Origin: Streptomyces katrae
GTDB lineage: Bacteria > Actinomycetota > Actinomycetes > Streptomycetales > Streptomycetaceae
DNA: 64,000 nucleotides
Direction of reading: 5' to 3'
Assembly: GCF_002028425.1 (NCBI RefSeq)
Contig: NZ_CP020042.1
Coordinates: 806,001-870,000, forward strand
Within the stretch, counting starts at the first letter, position 1. Each line of letters starts with the position of its first letter. Shown piece by piece: positions 34,698 through 43,933 of this stretch. The notes beneath the pieces are model-generated. The model did not search any database. It saw only the letters and a program-made list of their open reading frames with translations, and was not told where the DNA came from. The position numbers were made by a program, and so were the translations under genes.

Positions 34698-34729
34698 GGG
34701 CGCCCCGGCCGTTTCGGGCCGGGGCGCCC
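34698..34729 (-). terminator. Terminator of the 34767-35255 gene
   Basis: Perfect 13-bp stem (34698-34710 with 34717-34729), loop gtttcg, 37 bp past the stop codon on the minus strand. It isolates the two flanking glycine-rich genes transcriptionally. Confidence 0.8.
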
Positions 34730-34766
34730 GGGAGCCTTTCCGTTTCGGCTCGCCCGCCTCGACTGA

Positions 34767-35255
34767 TCAGCCGGCGGAGCCGCTCATCAGGGCGAACCAG
34801 TCTCCGTCGAGGTACTGCTTCTTCCAGGTGTCGATCTGCTCGGTGGTGATCTTGTACTTGTCGGCGATCTTGTCCTTCATCGCCTTGGAGTCGTCGGCGG
34901 CCATCACCGTGAGCACGATGCGCACCTTGTCCACCACCGTCAGCTCCGACTTGGGCTTGTCGGGCAGGTCGCCGAAGCCGAGGCAAGCCGTTCCGCCGGG
35001 CTTGCCGGGCTCGCCCGGCTGGCCGGGCTGACCGCCCTTGCCGCCCTCGCCGCCCTTTCCGCCTTCGCCGCCCGCGCCGCCCGCGCCGCCCGCGCCGCCC
35101 AGGACGCAGTCCGAGGTCTGCAGGCCGGGGGCCGAGGCGCTGGTGGCCGCCGGGGTGTGGGACACCGCCGCCTGCGCGGCGCAGGCCGTACCGGTGACGA
35201 GGGCCAGGGAGGCCGCGGCCAGGATGAGCGGACGCTGGAAGGGGATCGTGAACAT
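34767..35255 (-). CDS. Secreted protein with short collagen-like segment and helical C-terminal domain
   Basis: 162 aa. Signal peptide (to about residue 30: RPLILAAASLALVTGTACAAQAA), then a Gly-X-Y stretch (about 52-90) that begins as GGAGGAGGAGG and turns into collagen-like GQPGQPGEPGKPG. It is flanked by two cysteines (SDCVLG, GTACLG). The last 65 residues form a compact charged helical domain (VDKVRIVLTVMAADDSKAMK ... IDTWKKQYLDGDWFALM) that I do not recognise. Middle gene of the glycine-rich trio. The two cysteines bracketing the Gly segment suggest a disulphide-closed loop or intermolecular crosslinks (inference). Confidence 0.8.
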   Translation of the reverse strand: MFTIPFQRPLILAAASLALVTGTACAAQAAVSHTPAATSASAPGLQTSDCVLGGAGGAGGAGGEGGKGGEGGKGGQPGQPGEPGKPGGTACLGFGDLPDKPKSELTVVDKVRIVLTVMAADDSKAMKDKIADKYKITTEQIDTWKKQYLDGDWFALMSGSAG

Positions 35256-35318
35256 GGGGGTTTCTCCGTTCAGAGAACGTTCGAGTCAGAGGATGGGATG
35301 GGATCGGGGGGGGGTGGG

Positions 35319-35346
35319 GGGGTGGAGGCCCGAGGGCCTCCACCCC
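35319..35346 (-). terminator. Terminator of the 35363-35956 gene
   Basis: Near-perfect hairpin GGGGTGGAGGCCC (35319-35331) with GGGCCTCCACCCC (35334-35346), tiny loop, 17 bp past the stop codon on the minus strand. Confidence 0.75.
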
Positions 35347-35362
35347 GTCATGCCGGGGCCGG

Positions 35363-35956
35363 TCAGAAGATGCTTCCGCCGCCGGCGCCACCGCCGCCGC
35401 CGAGGCCGCCGAAGATGCCGAGGCCGCCGGTGCCGCCCTTGCCGCCGTTGCCGCCCTGGAAGACGCCGAACCCGCCGCCGCCGCCCTTGCCGCCGTTGCC
35501 GCCCTTGAGGATGCCGTCGCCGCCGCTGCCGCCGCCGCCGCCGTTCCCGCCGAAGAGGCCGGAGCCGCCCTTGCCGCCGCCGCCGCCGTTACCGCCGATG
35601 ACGCCGTCGCCGCCACCGCCGCCACCGCCGCCGCCACCGCCGGAGAGGACGCCGTTGCCGCCGTTGCCGCCCTTGCCGCCGTCGCCTCCGGTGCCGAAGA
35701 CGCTGCCGCCGCCGGAGCCGCCGGAGCCACCGCCGCCGCCGATCAGGCCGCCGCCGCCGTCGCCGCCGTCCCCGCCCTTGCCGCCGCCGTGGGGGAGGGC
35801 GGTGACCACGTGGGACGGAGTGGGGGCCGCCATGGCCGTCGAGGCCGGGAGAACGACGCCTCCGGTGACGATGGCCGCCGCGGCCGCCAGAGTGGCGAGA
35901 CGGAATCCCCTGCGCGTCGGACGAACGGTGCCGGTGGTGTCAAACTTGCGGTTCAT
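35363..35956 (-). CDS. Secreted, extremely glycine-rich protein (PGRS-like composition)
   Basis: 197 aa. Twin-Arg-like basic start (VRPTRRGFRLATLAAAAAIV) and a signal peptide ending near ASTAMAAPT. The body is then over 60% glycine in GGNGGKGG, GGGGGSGG and GDGV/GNGV units punctuated by single hydrophobics (LIGG, VFGT, GLFGG, VFQGG, IFGG), ending GGGSIF. Those hydrophobic pulses every 20-25 residues suggest a beta-roll or glycine-helix repeat. AGGAGAAAGTC precedes the ATG at 35956; upstream in-frame sequence has no better start. Codon use (GGC/GGT) matches the neighbours. Function unknown; an extracellular structural or adhesive role is the simplest guess. Confidence 0.8.
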   Translation of the reverse strand: MNRKFDTTGTVRPTRRGFRLATLAAAAAIVTGGVVLPASTAMAAPTPSHVVTALPHGGGKGGDGGDGGGGLIGGGGGSGGSGGGSVFGTGGDGGKGGNGGNGVLSGGGGGGGGGGGDGVIGGNGGGGGKGGSGLFGGNGGGGGSGGDGILKGGNGGKGGGGGFGVFQGGNGGKGGTGGLGIFGGLGGGGGAGGGSIF

Positions 35957-36176
35957 GACTTTCTCCTGACTGTGCCTGATATTTATCGGGGTGCCCCGCA
36001 ATTTCGGGGCGGTGCGGTGAGGGGATCGATCGGGAATTCCTTCTGGAGGATTTCCTTCTCTTTCCTGTTTCCTCGTTTCCTTTCCGCTCCTCAAGTAAGC
36101 CCCAGCGGGCACGGCAGGGTCACGTTCCGGAAAGTCGGGACTTGACAGGGCCGCGGTCGGCGGATAAAAGCGGCGC

Positions 36177-37310
36177 TCAGCCGACCCGGTCGACCAGGAC
36201 GACCGCCACGTCGTCGGCCAGGCGGCCCCGCGCATGGCGCAGCAGGGCCTGGCGCAGGCCCTCCAGGAAGGACTGCCGGGTGCGGTCGCACAGCTTCTCC
36301 ATGGCCCCGGCCAGGTCGAAGAAGGCGTTGTCGCCGTCGCGGGCCTCGATGACCCCGTCGGTGTGCAGCAGCAGCCGGTCCCCCGGCAGGAACGGATAGC
36401 TGTCCGTCCTCCCCGGGGGACCGCTGATGAACTCCTCCAGGCCGAGCGGCGGCAGCGGGACGGCGGGCGCGAGGGGGCGGACCTCGCCGTCGCGCAGCAG
36501 CAGCGGGGGCGGATGGCCCCGGTTGACGACCTGGACGTCGAGGGTGTCGGGGACCTGGGCCACCAGCGCGGTCACGAAGCCCTCCAGGAGGACGTCGTCC
36601 CCCTGGGCCAGGCCCGCGCCCGGGGTGGCGGCGTCCCGGCGCAGGGCCGCCCCGCAGTGCCGGACGACCTCCACCAGGTCGTCCTCGTAGTGCACGGATT
36701 CCCGGAAGGCGCCCAGGACGACGGCGGCGGCGCGCACGGCCGGCAGTCCCTTGCCGCGGACGTCCCCGACGATCAGCCGGATCCCGTACCGGGTCTGGAC
36801 GGCGTCGTAGAGGTCGCCGCCGATCTGCGCGCCCGTCTCGGCGGCCAGGTACATGCTGGCGGCCCGTACGGGACCCAGCCGGGCGGGCACGGGCCGCAGC
36901 AGGACCTCCTGGGCGGCCTCGGCGATCCGGCGGACCTGTCCCAGCTCGTGGTCCCGGCGGGTCCGGACGGTGCGGCTGGTCATGACGCTGGCCGTGGTCA
37001 CGAGGACGAGGGCCAGGAGGTTGGTGTAGACCTGCTGGCCGCCCCAGGCGTGGTTGTACGTGGCGGTGACGACGCTGACCGCGAGGGCCAGTCCGGCCGC
37101 CGCGAGCGTGCCCGCGGGGCCGAGGGCCACCGCAGCGAGGGCGGGGGTGGCGACCAGCAGCGGGCCGGAGTACACGGCGTGCGCGGGAGTGAGTTCGACG
37201 ACGAGCACCACGAGGGCGACCGCGAAGGGGAGTGCCTGCGCGAGGGCGAAGAGGATCTGGTGGTGGCCGCCGGCTCCCGGTCCCGGGGGCGAGCGCCAGG
37301 GCGCTCTCAT
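36177..37310 (-). CDS. Membrane-bound SpoIIE-type PP2C phosphatase
   Basis: 377 aa. Four N-terminal TM helices (about 20-105; FAVALVVLVVELTPAHAVYSG, GTLAAAGLALAVSVVTATYN) without an obvious sensor domain. A PP2C/SpoIIE phosphatase follows (150-377) with GGDLYDAVQT, VGDVRGKG, LLLHTDGVIEARD and DDVAVVLV metal-binding motifs. It lacks the C-terminal HATPase kinase of the other two phosphatases here. The start at 37310 has only a weak ribosome site. Divergent from the cyclase-family gene and directly upstream of the glycine-rich trio, but in its own unit: a 220-bp AT-rich gap (35957-36176) with a CCCCG/CGGGG hairpin separates them. Confidence 0.88.
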   Translation of the reverse strand: MRAPWRSPPGPGAGGHHQILFALAQALPFAVALVVLVVELTPAHAVYSGPLLVATPALAAVALGPAGTLAAAGLALAVSVVTATYNHAWGGQQVYTNLLALVLVTTASVMTSRTVRTRRDHELGQVRRIAEAAQEVLLRPVPARLGPVRAASMYLAAETGAQIGGDLYDAVQTRYGIRLIVGDVRGKGLPAVRAAAVVLGAFRESVHYEDDLVEVVRHCGAALRRDAATPGAGLAQGDDVLLEGFVTALVAQVPDTLDVQVVNRGHPPPLLLRDGEVRPLAPAVPLPPLGLEEFISGPPGRTDSYPFLPGDRLLLHTDGVIEARDGDNAFFDLAGAMEKLCDRTRQSFLEGLRQALLRHARGRLADDVAVVLVDRVG

Positions 37311-37403
37311 GTGTCCAGCCTGCCCCGCCCGGGCGTACGGCCGCCACTTCGTGCGGCGCGTCGCGCCGGACCGCCGTCCGGGGGCCCGGCGCAGGGGGTA
37401 GGG

Positions 37404-38390
37404 ATGCGGAAACGGCCCGCCGCCGGCCCCCGCGACACCGGAGCGCCCCCCCGCATGAGCACCGACCCCGCCCAGGTCCCCCGGGTCTCCCGGGAGGAGT
37501 TCGACGCCCTGTTCGCCGAGGTCCGCACCTGGGGCCGCTGGGACCCGGCCGCCCGGGGCGCCTGGAACCGGGTCACCCCCGGCCATGTGCGGCGGGCGGC
37601 GGCCCTGGTCCGCGACGGTGCGACGGTGCCGCTCGGGCGGCCGTGGGACACCCGGCCCGCCCCGGACAACCCTCGGCCGGCCCTGCACCACATGACCGAC
37701 CTGGGCGACGTGGAGTCCCCGGAGCCGACCGCCCACAAGGACTTCCTCGGCGCCGACTACCACGGCAAGTCCGTCAGCCACCTCGACGCGCTGTGCCACA
37801 TCGCCTACCGGGGGGAGCTCTACGGGGGCCGCCCGGCCCGCGACTCCGTCGGCTCGGGCGGCGCCCGCTTCGGCTCGGTGGCCGCCCTGGGGCCGCTCGT
37901 CACCAAGGGCGTGCTGCTGGACCTGCCCGCCGTCCTGGGGGCCGGCTGGCTGGAGCCCGGGCGGGCGGTGCGGGCGGGCGACGTGCTGGCCGCGGAACGG
38001 GCGCTCGGCGCGCAGATCGACGAGGGCTGCGCGGTGCTGCTGCGCACGGGCCGCTTCCGGCGCCGCCGGGAGCTGGGCCCGTGGGACCTCGACGCGGCGA
38101 GCGCGGGATTCCACGTGGACGCGGTGCCCCTGCTCGCCGAGCGGGGGATCAGTCTGCTGGGCTCGGACGGGGACGGCGACCTGCGCCCCTCGCCGGTCGA
38201 GGGCGTGCACTCCCCGGTCCACACCCTCGCGCTCACGGCCATGGGGGTGCCCCTGCTGGACAACCTGGACCTGGAGGGGCTGTCCGCCGCCTGCGCCGGA
38301 ACCGGACGGTACGCGTTCCTGCTCGTCGTGACGCCCCTGAACGTGCCGGGCGGGACGGGGTCGCCGGTCAATCCGGTCGCCGTCCTGTGA
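37404..38390 (+). CDS. Cyclase-family protein (kynurenine formamidase-like metal hydrolase)
   Basis: 328-aa member of the cyclase superfamily (PF04199 type), which includes arylformamidases and actinobacterial cyclases. The signature HxGTHxDxxxH appears in a modified form: DYHGKSVSHLDALCHI (residues about 112-127), with the metal-binding His and Asp kept. A second conserved stretch is GVHSPVHTLAL. The ATG at 37404 follows AGGGGGTAGGG; an ATG at 37455 is a possible leaderless start. Substrate cannot be inferred; formamide or cyclic amide hydrolysis is the family theme. It is the last gene before the 38.5-kb phosphatase, same strand. Confidence 0.75.
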   Translation: MRKRPAAGPRDTGAPPRMSTDPAQVPRVSREEFDALFAEVRTWGRWDPAARGAWNRVTPGHVRRAAALVRDGATVPLGRPWDTRPAPDNPRPALHHMTDLGDVESPEPTAHKDFLGADYHGKSVSHLDALCHIAYRGELYGGRPARDSVGSGGARFGSVAALGPLVTKGVLLDLPAVLGAGWLEPGRAVRAGDVLAAERALGAQIDEGCAVLLRTGRFRRRRELGPWDLDAASAGFHVDAVPLLAERGISLLGSDGDGDLRPSPVEGVHSPVHTLALTAMGVPLLDNLDLEGLSAACAGTGRYAFLLVVTPLNVPGGTGSPVNPVAVL

Positions 38391-38515
38391 AGGGGGAAAA
38401 CACCCGGAATATACTCGAAACGCACTGATTGACGTTTCACCGCACGGACCAGAGCACACGGCACGGACCACGGCGATCATCCCTAAGCGGCCGGGTTCAC
38501 CCCGGCAGGGAAGTG

Positions 38516-41218
38516 ATGCAGATGGGGGTCACGGGAGACCAGACCGGCCCGGCACGCTCCCGTGAGCGCTTCCTGGGGGGCGATCCGGTGGAGGACACGG
38601 TGCGCGGGCCCATTCTGAACTCCTGGCTGCGCTGCCGGCTGCTGGGGCTCTCCCCCGACGAGTCCGATCTCCCCTACCGGGAGGACTTCGATCCCGACAG
38701 CCGGCTCGTCCGGGCCGCCGGACCGGTCCTCGACGAGCTACAGCAGCGGTTCTCCGGCAGCCGGATGAACATCTCGGTGACCGACGCGGACGGCATGGTG
38801 CTGCAGCGCCGCTTCGGCGAGCCCTCCCTGGCCCGGAGCCTGCCCCCCATCCAGAGCCAGCCGGGCTTCGTCTTCGCCGAGCGGTACGGCGGAACCAACG
38901 GCATCGGCCTCGCACTGGCCGAACGCCGGCCCGTGCAGGTCTACCGGGCCGAGCACTTCGCCGAGCGCGCCCAGTCGAACGCCTGTTGCGCCGCTCCCAT
39001 CCGCGACCAGCTCAGCGGGCACATCGTCGGCGTGCTCTGCTTCGGCTACCCCTACGCCTACGAGCACCCGGACCTGCCGGTCCTGCTGGGCCGCGCGGTC
39101 GGCACGATCGAGCGGCGGCTGATGGCCCAGAGCGCCGAGCGCGAGCGCGGCCTGCTGCACACCTACCTCGACGCCGAACGGCTCGCCGGGACGGCCCCGG
39201 CCGGGCCCGGCGCGGCGGACGGGACGGCGGTGCCGCCCGGCCCCGCCGCACCGGGCCTGGACCCGCACGACCGGGCGGTCCTCAGGGAGCGGGCCACCGA
39301 GCTGATCTCCTCGGCCCGCCGGGGCGCCTTCGGCGTGGCCCTCCCCCACGGCGGCGAGGCCACCCTGCTCAGCCGCCCGCTCACCAGCGGCACCGGGGTG
39401 GACGGCATGGTCGTCGAGGCCGTCATCGGCGCCGGCCCGCCCGGCCCCCACGCCCCGTCCGCGTCCCCGTCCGCGTCTCCGTCCCGGCCGCCGGACGCGT
39501 TCCGCGGCCTGGTGCTGGTCGGCGAGCCCGAGGTCGGCAAGTACGCCGTCGCGGCCCGGCGGCGCCTGGAACTGCTGGCGGAGGCCAGCAGCCTCATCGG
39601 CACCACCCTGGACGTGGCCCGCACCGCCCTGGAACTCGCCGAGACGGCCGTCCCCCGGCTGGCCGACTACGTCACCGTCGACCTGCCCGAGTCCGTCCTG
39701 CACGGCGAGGAGTCCGCCGACCCGGGGGCCGAGCTGCACCGCACGGTGGTCCACGGCATCCGCGACGACTGCCCCTTCTACCCGGCCGGGCAGCACGTGC
39801 GGCTGCTCCCCGGCACCCCGCACATGCGCTGCCTGACCGGCGGGCACCCCGTCCTGGAGCCCGAGCTGGGCTCCGCGGCCGGCTGGATCGCCCAGAACCC
39901 GGAACGGGCCCGCCGGCTCCTGGAGCACGGGGTGCACTCCCTCATCGTCGTCCCGCTGCTGGCCCGCGGGGTGCTGCTGGGCATCGCGAGCTTCTACCGC
40001 TCCCAGGACCCGGCCCCGTTCGGGGACGACGACACCCGGCTCGCCGGGGAGCTCGCCGCCCGCGCCGCCCTGTGCATCGACAACGCCCGCCGCTACACCC
40101 GGGAGCACAACCTGGCCCTGGCCCTCCAGCGCAGCCTCCTGCCGCGCGGCCTGCCCGAACAGGGCGCCGTCGAGGTCGCCCACCGCTACCTGCCCGCCGA
40201 GTCCGGGGTCGGCGGCGACTGGTTCGACGTCATCCCGCTCTCCGGCACCCGGGTCGCCCTCCTCGTCGGCGACGTCGTCGGCCACGGACTGCACGCCGCC
40301 GCCACGATGGGCCGGCTGCGGACCGCCGCCCGCACCTTCGCCGAACTGGAGCTCGCCCCCGACGAGCTCCTCACCCACCTGGACAACCTCCTGGTCCGCC
40401 TGGACCGGGAGGAGGGCGGCGACGAGGCCCCGGGCAGCACGGGTGTCGTCGGGGCCACCTGCCTGTACGCGGTCTACGACCCCACCACGCGGCTGTGCAC
40501 CATGGCCCGGGCGGGCCACCTCCCGCCGGCCCTGGTCCACCCCGACGGCGCCGTGACCTTCCCCGACCTGCCCGCCGGTCCCCCGCTGGGCCTGGGCGGA
40601 CTGCCCTTCGAGACGGCCGAGTTCGAGCTGCCCGAGGACAGCACGCTGGTCCTCTACACCGACGGCCTCGTGGAGGACCGGCACCGCGACATCGACGTCT
40701 CCCTCGACCGGCTGCGGAGCGTCCTCGCCCACCCGGACCGGGCCCCCGAGGACACCTGCCGGGCCGTCATGGACGCCATGGCCCCCGAACACCCCGACGA
40801 CGACATCGCCCTCCTCGTCGCCCGCGCCCACACCCTGCCCGCCGAGCGGATCGCCGACTGGGAACTGCCGGCGGACCCCGCCAGGGTCTGCGACGTCCGC
40901 GCCGCCGCCACCCGGCGGCTGGCCGAATGGGGGCTGGAGGAGCTCGCGTTCGCGGCCGAACTGCTGCTGAGCGAGCTGGTCACCAACGCCATCCGCTACG
41001 GGGGCGAGCCGATCCGGGTCCGCCTCATCCGCGACCGCAACCTGATCTGCGAGGTCTCCGACGGCGGCAGCACCGCCCCCCACCTGCGGCGGGCGGCCAG
41101 CACGGACGAGGGCGGCCGCGGCCTGTTCCTCGTCGCCCAGCTGGCCCAGGCCTGGGGCACCCGCTACACCCCGCGGGGCAAGGTGATCTGGGCCGAATGC
41201 GCCCTGGATGCCGCATAA
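38516..41218 (+). CDS. GAF-GAF-PP2C(SpoIIE)-HATPase regulator
   Basis: 900 aa. The N-terminus (to about 215) resembles the sensor part of AcoR/DhaR activators: RGPILNSWLRCRLLGLSPD and a GAF domain with GGTNGIGLALAE and a double Cys (NACCAAPI). A linker with a PAS-like stretch leads to a second GAF (347-525), a SpoIIE PP2C (530-770; GGDWFDVIPL, GDVVGHG, YTDGLV) and an RsbW-like HATPase (788-895; LLSELVTNAIRYG, GGRGLFLVAQL). I chose the ATG at 38516, with AGGG 5 nt upstream; a GTG at 38513 and ATG at 38522 are alternatives. Its catalytic half is clearly paralogous to the protein at 30401. Confidence 0.88.
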   Translation: MQMGVTGDQTGPARSRERFLGGDPVEDTVRGPILNSWLRCRLLGLSPDESDLPYREDFDPDSRLVRAAGPVLDELQQRFSGSRMNISVTDADGMVLQRRFGEPSLARSLPPIQSQPGFVFAERYGGTNGIGLALAERRPVQVYRAEHFAERAQSNACCAAPIRDQLSGHIVGVLCFGYPYAYEHPDLPVLLGRAVGTIERRLMAQSAERERGLLHTYLDAERLAGTAPAGPGAADGTAVPPGPAAPGLDPHDRAVLRERATELISSARRGAFGVALPHGGEATLLSRPLTSGTGVDGMVVEAVIGAGPPGPHAPSASPSASPSRPPDAFRGLVLVGEPEVGKYAVAARRRLELLAEASSLIGTTLDVARTALELAETAVPRLADYVTVDLPESVLHGEESADPGAELHRTVVHGIRDDCPFYPAGQHVRLLPGTPHMRCLTGGHPVLEPELGSAAGWIAQNPERARRLLEHGVHSLIVVPLLARGVLLGIASFYRSQDPAPFGDDDTRLAGELAARAALCIDNARRYTREHNLALALQRSLLPRGLPEQGAVEVAHRYLPAESGVGGDWFDVIPLSGTRVALLVGDVVGHGLHAAATMGRLRTAARTFAELELAPDELLTHLDNLLVRLDREEGGDEAPGSTGVVGATCLYAVYDPTTRLCTMARAGHLPPALVHPDGAVTFPDLPAGPPLGLGGLPFETAEFELPEDSTLVLYTDGLVEDRHRDIDVSLDRLRSVLAHPDRAPEDTCRAVMDAMAPEHPDDDIALLVARAHTLPAERIADWELPADPARVCDVRAAATRRLAEWGLEELAFAAELLLSELVTNAIRYGGEPIRVRLIRDRNLICEVSDGGSTAPHLRRAASTDEGGRGLFLVAQLAQAWGTRYTPRGKVIWAECALDAA

Positions 41219-41314
41219 CGTCCGTCGTACCCCGGAATGAGCACCGACGGCCAGTAGCATCCCCCTGTCCCGCCCTCCCGTGCGGGGGTCCGAGGCCGGC
41301 CCCGGAGACGTCCC

Positions 41315-42871
41315 GTGCACGACGCCCATGACGAGTACGACGCCCCACCGCACCCGGACACGGAGCCGCTCGTGCGGATCCGGGGTCTGCGCAAACGGTT
41401 CGGCGGCACCCTCGCCCTGGACGGGGTGGACCTCGACCTGAACGCCGGCAGCGTCCTCGCGCTCCTCGGCCCCAACGGCGCCGGCAAGTCCACGCTCATC
41501 AAGGTGCTCGCCGGGGTCCACCGGGCCGACGCGGGCGAGGTGAGCGTCGCCGGGCACCCGCTCGGCTCCGGAGCCGCCCGCGCGGCGATGTCCTTCATCC
41601 ACCAGGACCCCGGCCTGGTCGACTGGATGACCGTCGCCGAGAACACCGCCCTGGGCACCGGCTACCCGCGCCGCCTCGGCCTGATCTCCTGGCGGCGCAC
41701 CCGGGAGCGGTGCGCCGACGCCCTCGCGGCCGTCGCCGGCCATCTGGACCCCGCCGCCCGCGTCGCCTCCCTCGCCCCCGCCGAACGCTCCCTGGTGGCC
41801 ATCGCCCGGGCCGTCGCGCGCGACACCCGCCTCCTCGTCCTCGACGAGCCCACCGCCACCCTCCCCGCCGCCGACTGCGCCCGCCTCTTCGACGTCCTGC
41901 ACGCCCTGCGCGACCGGGGCCACGGCATCCTCTACGTCACCCACCGGCTCGACGAGGTCCACCGGGTCGCCGACTGCTTCGCCGTCCTGCGCGACGGACG
42001 CACGGCCGCCCGGGGGCCCCTCGCCGGATACGACCCCGGCCGGCTGGTCCGGGACATCACGGGCGGCGCCCCGGCCGGACCCCGGCGCCCGGCCCGCACC
42101 GCGCCGCCGCCCGGGAGGCCCCCCGTCCTGCGCCTGGACGCCGTGAGCACCGAAGGCGGCGGGCCCGTCAGCCTGGAGCTGGCGGCCGGGGAGATCCTGG
42201 GCATGGTGGGGCTGACCGGCGCCGGCCACGCGCACCTGGGCCGCGCCCTCGCCGGGGTGCTGCCGCTGTCCGGCGGGCGGGTCCTGCTCGACGGGCGGCC
42301 GTACCGGCCGCGCGGACCGGCCGGGGCGGTGCGCCGGGGCGTGGGCTTCGTGGCCGCCGACCGACAGGAGGAGGGCTGCGCCCCCGACCTGACGGTCCGG
42401 GAGAACCTCCTGGCCAACCCGAGGGCGGCCGGGGTGCCGGCCTGGCGCTGGCTGGGGCCCCGGCGCGAGCGGCGCGAGGCGGCCGCGCTGGCCGAACGGT
42501 TCGCGGTGCGCCCCCGGGACACCGAAGTGCCCGTGGCCACCCTGTCGGGCGGCAACCAGCAGAAGGTCGTCCTGGCCCGGTGGCTGCGCGGGCACCCGCG
42601 GCTGCTGGTCCTGGAGGAGCCGACCGCGAGCGTGGACGTGGGCGCCAAGGCCGCGGTCCACCGGATGCTCGACGGGGCGGCCGCCGACGGGACGGCGGTC
42701 CTGCTGGTGTCCACCGACTTCGAGGAGGTCGCGGACCTCTGCCACCGCGCGCTGGTCTTCGTCCGCGGATCGGTGGCGGCCGAGCTGTCCGGCGCCCGCC
42801 TGACCCCGGCCGGACTCACCCGCACCGCCTCGGCCATGCCCGCGATCACCGGACCTGCGGGGGCTCCGTGA
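41315..42871 (+). CDS. Sugar ABC transporter ATPase (RbsA/XylG type, two ABC domains)
   Basis: 518 aa with two fused ATP-binding cassettes, as in ribose/xylose-type importers. The first has Walker A GPNGAGKST, a signature region of the form LAPAERSLVAIARAVARD and Walker B LLVLDEP. The second has a degenerate Walker A (MVGLTGAGHAHLGRA lacks the Lys-Ser/Thr), an intact signature LSGGNQQKVVLARWL and LLVLEEP. A degenerate second site is usual in this family. GTG 41315 follows GGAGA. It overlaps the permease start (GTGA). Substrate, probably a sugar or nucleoside, is unknown. Confidence 0.9.
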   Translation: MHDAHDEYDAPPHPDTEPLVRIRGLRKRFGGTLALDGVDLDLNAGSVLALLGPNGAGKSTLIKVLAGVHRADAGEVSVAGHPLGSGAARAAMSFIHQDPGLVDWMTVAENTALGTGYPRRLGLISWRRTRERCADALAAVAGHLDPAARVASLAPAERSLVAIARAVARDTRLLVLDEPTATLPAADCARLFDVLHALRDRGHGILYVTHRLDEVHRVADCFAVLRDGRTAARGPLAGYDPGRLVRDITGGAPAGPRRPARTAPPPGRPPVLRLDAVSTEGGGPVSLELAAGEILGMVGLTGAGHAHLGRALAGVLPLSGGRVLLDGRPYRPRGPAGAVRRGVGFVAADRQEEGCAPDLTVRENLLANPRAAGVPAWRWLGPRRERREAAALAERFAVRPRDTEVPVATLSGGNQQKVVLARWLRGHPRLLVLEEPTASVDVGAKAAVHRMLDGAAADGTAVLLVSTDFEEVADLCHRALVFVRGSVAAELSGARLTPAGLTRTASAMPAITGPAGAP

Positions 42872-43922
42872 GCGGCTGGTCCCCGCGCGGGCACGTCGTC
42901 GGCAGCTACGGCCTGCCGGCCCTGGGCCTCCTGCTCTTCCTGGCGTTCTCCCTCGCCCTGCCGGACACCTTCCCCACCCGGGAGAACGTGTCCTCGATCC
43001 TGTCCAACCAGTCGATCCCCGCCCTGCTCGCCCTGGGGGCCACGGTCCCGATCGCCACCGGGAAGTTCGACCTGTCCCTCGGCTACGGTCTGGGCCTGGC
43101 CCACGTCCTGGTGATGCACCTCGTCGTCGACACGGGCACGCCCTGGGCACTGGCCTGCCTGGCCGTGGTCGCGGGCGGAGCGCTGGCCGGCGCGGTCAAC
43201 GGGATCGTCGTCGAGTTCGCCCGGATCGACTCCTTCATCGCCACGCTGGGCACCGGCAGCATCATGTACGCCTTCACCGGATGGCTCACCAAGGGCAGCC
43301 GCATCGTGCCCGGCCCGCAGGGACTGCCGCCCTCCTTCACCGCCCTGTACGACACCACGTTCCTCGGTCTGCCGCTGCCGGCGTTCTACGTGCTGGCCGC
43401 CGCCGTGCTGCTGTGGGCGGTGCTGGAACGGCTGCCCTTCGGCCGGTACCTGTACGTCACCGGCTCCAACCCCCGTGCCGCCGCCGTCCTGGGGATCCCC
43501 ATCCGCCGGTACTCGGTCTGGGCGTTCGCCACCTCGGGCCTGGTCACGGGGGTGGCCGGGGTACTGCTCGCCGCGCAGCAGCAGACCGGGAACCCGAGCG
43601 TCGGACTGGACTACCTGCTGCCCGCGTTCGTCGGCGCCCTGCTGGGCTCCACCACCGTCAGACCCGGCCGGGCCAACGCACCCGGGACCCTGGTGGCGGT
43701 CGGGGTGCTCGCCGTCGGGCTCGCCGGGATCGGCCAGCTCGGCGCCGACTTCTGGGCCACCCCGCTGTTCAACGGCGGGACGCTGCTGCTGGCCGTCGGC
43801 CTGGCCGGGTACGCGGCGCGGCGACGGCTGCGCGCCCGCCCCGCGGCGGCCGGTCCCGCCCCTCCCGCCGATGACGGCTCCCCCCGGCCACCCGCGCACC
43901 ACCAGCCCCCGCGCATCCCTGA
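42868..43922 (+). CDS. Sugar ABC transporter permease (RbsC type), apparent frameshift near 3' end
   Basis: About 351 aa if corrected. Membrane permease of the BPD_transp_2 family with 8-10 hydrophobic segments and the EAA-like stretch NPRAAAVLGIPIRRYSVWAFATSGL. The GTG at 42868 overlaps the ATPase stop. As sequenced, this frame does not meet a stop until 45357, running through the whole binding-protein gene out of phase. TGA codons in the -1 frame occur at 43872 and 43920. One missing C in the C-run 43880-43885 would end the protein at 43922, next to the ribosome site of the binding protein. Sequencing error or real frameshift; the membrane core is intact. Confidence 0.75.
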
Positions 43923-43933
43923 TCAGGAGCACC

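Noticed and set aside
35157..35969. Proline-rich plus-strand open frame opposite the glycine-rich genes
   Set aside because: Polyproline is the mirror translation of polyglycine codons. The minus-strand genes have signal peptides, ribosome sites and terminators; the plus-strand frame has none.
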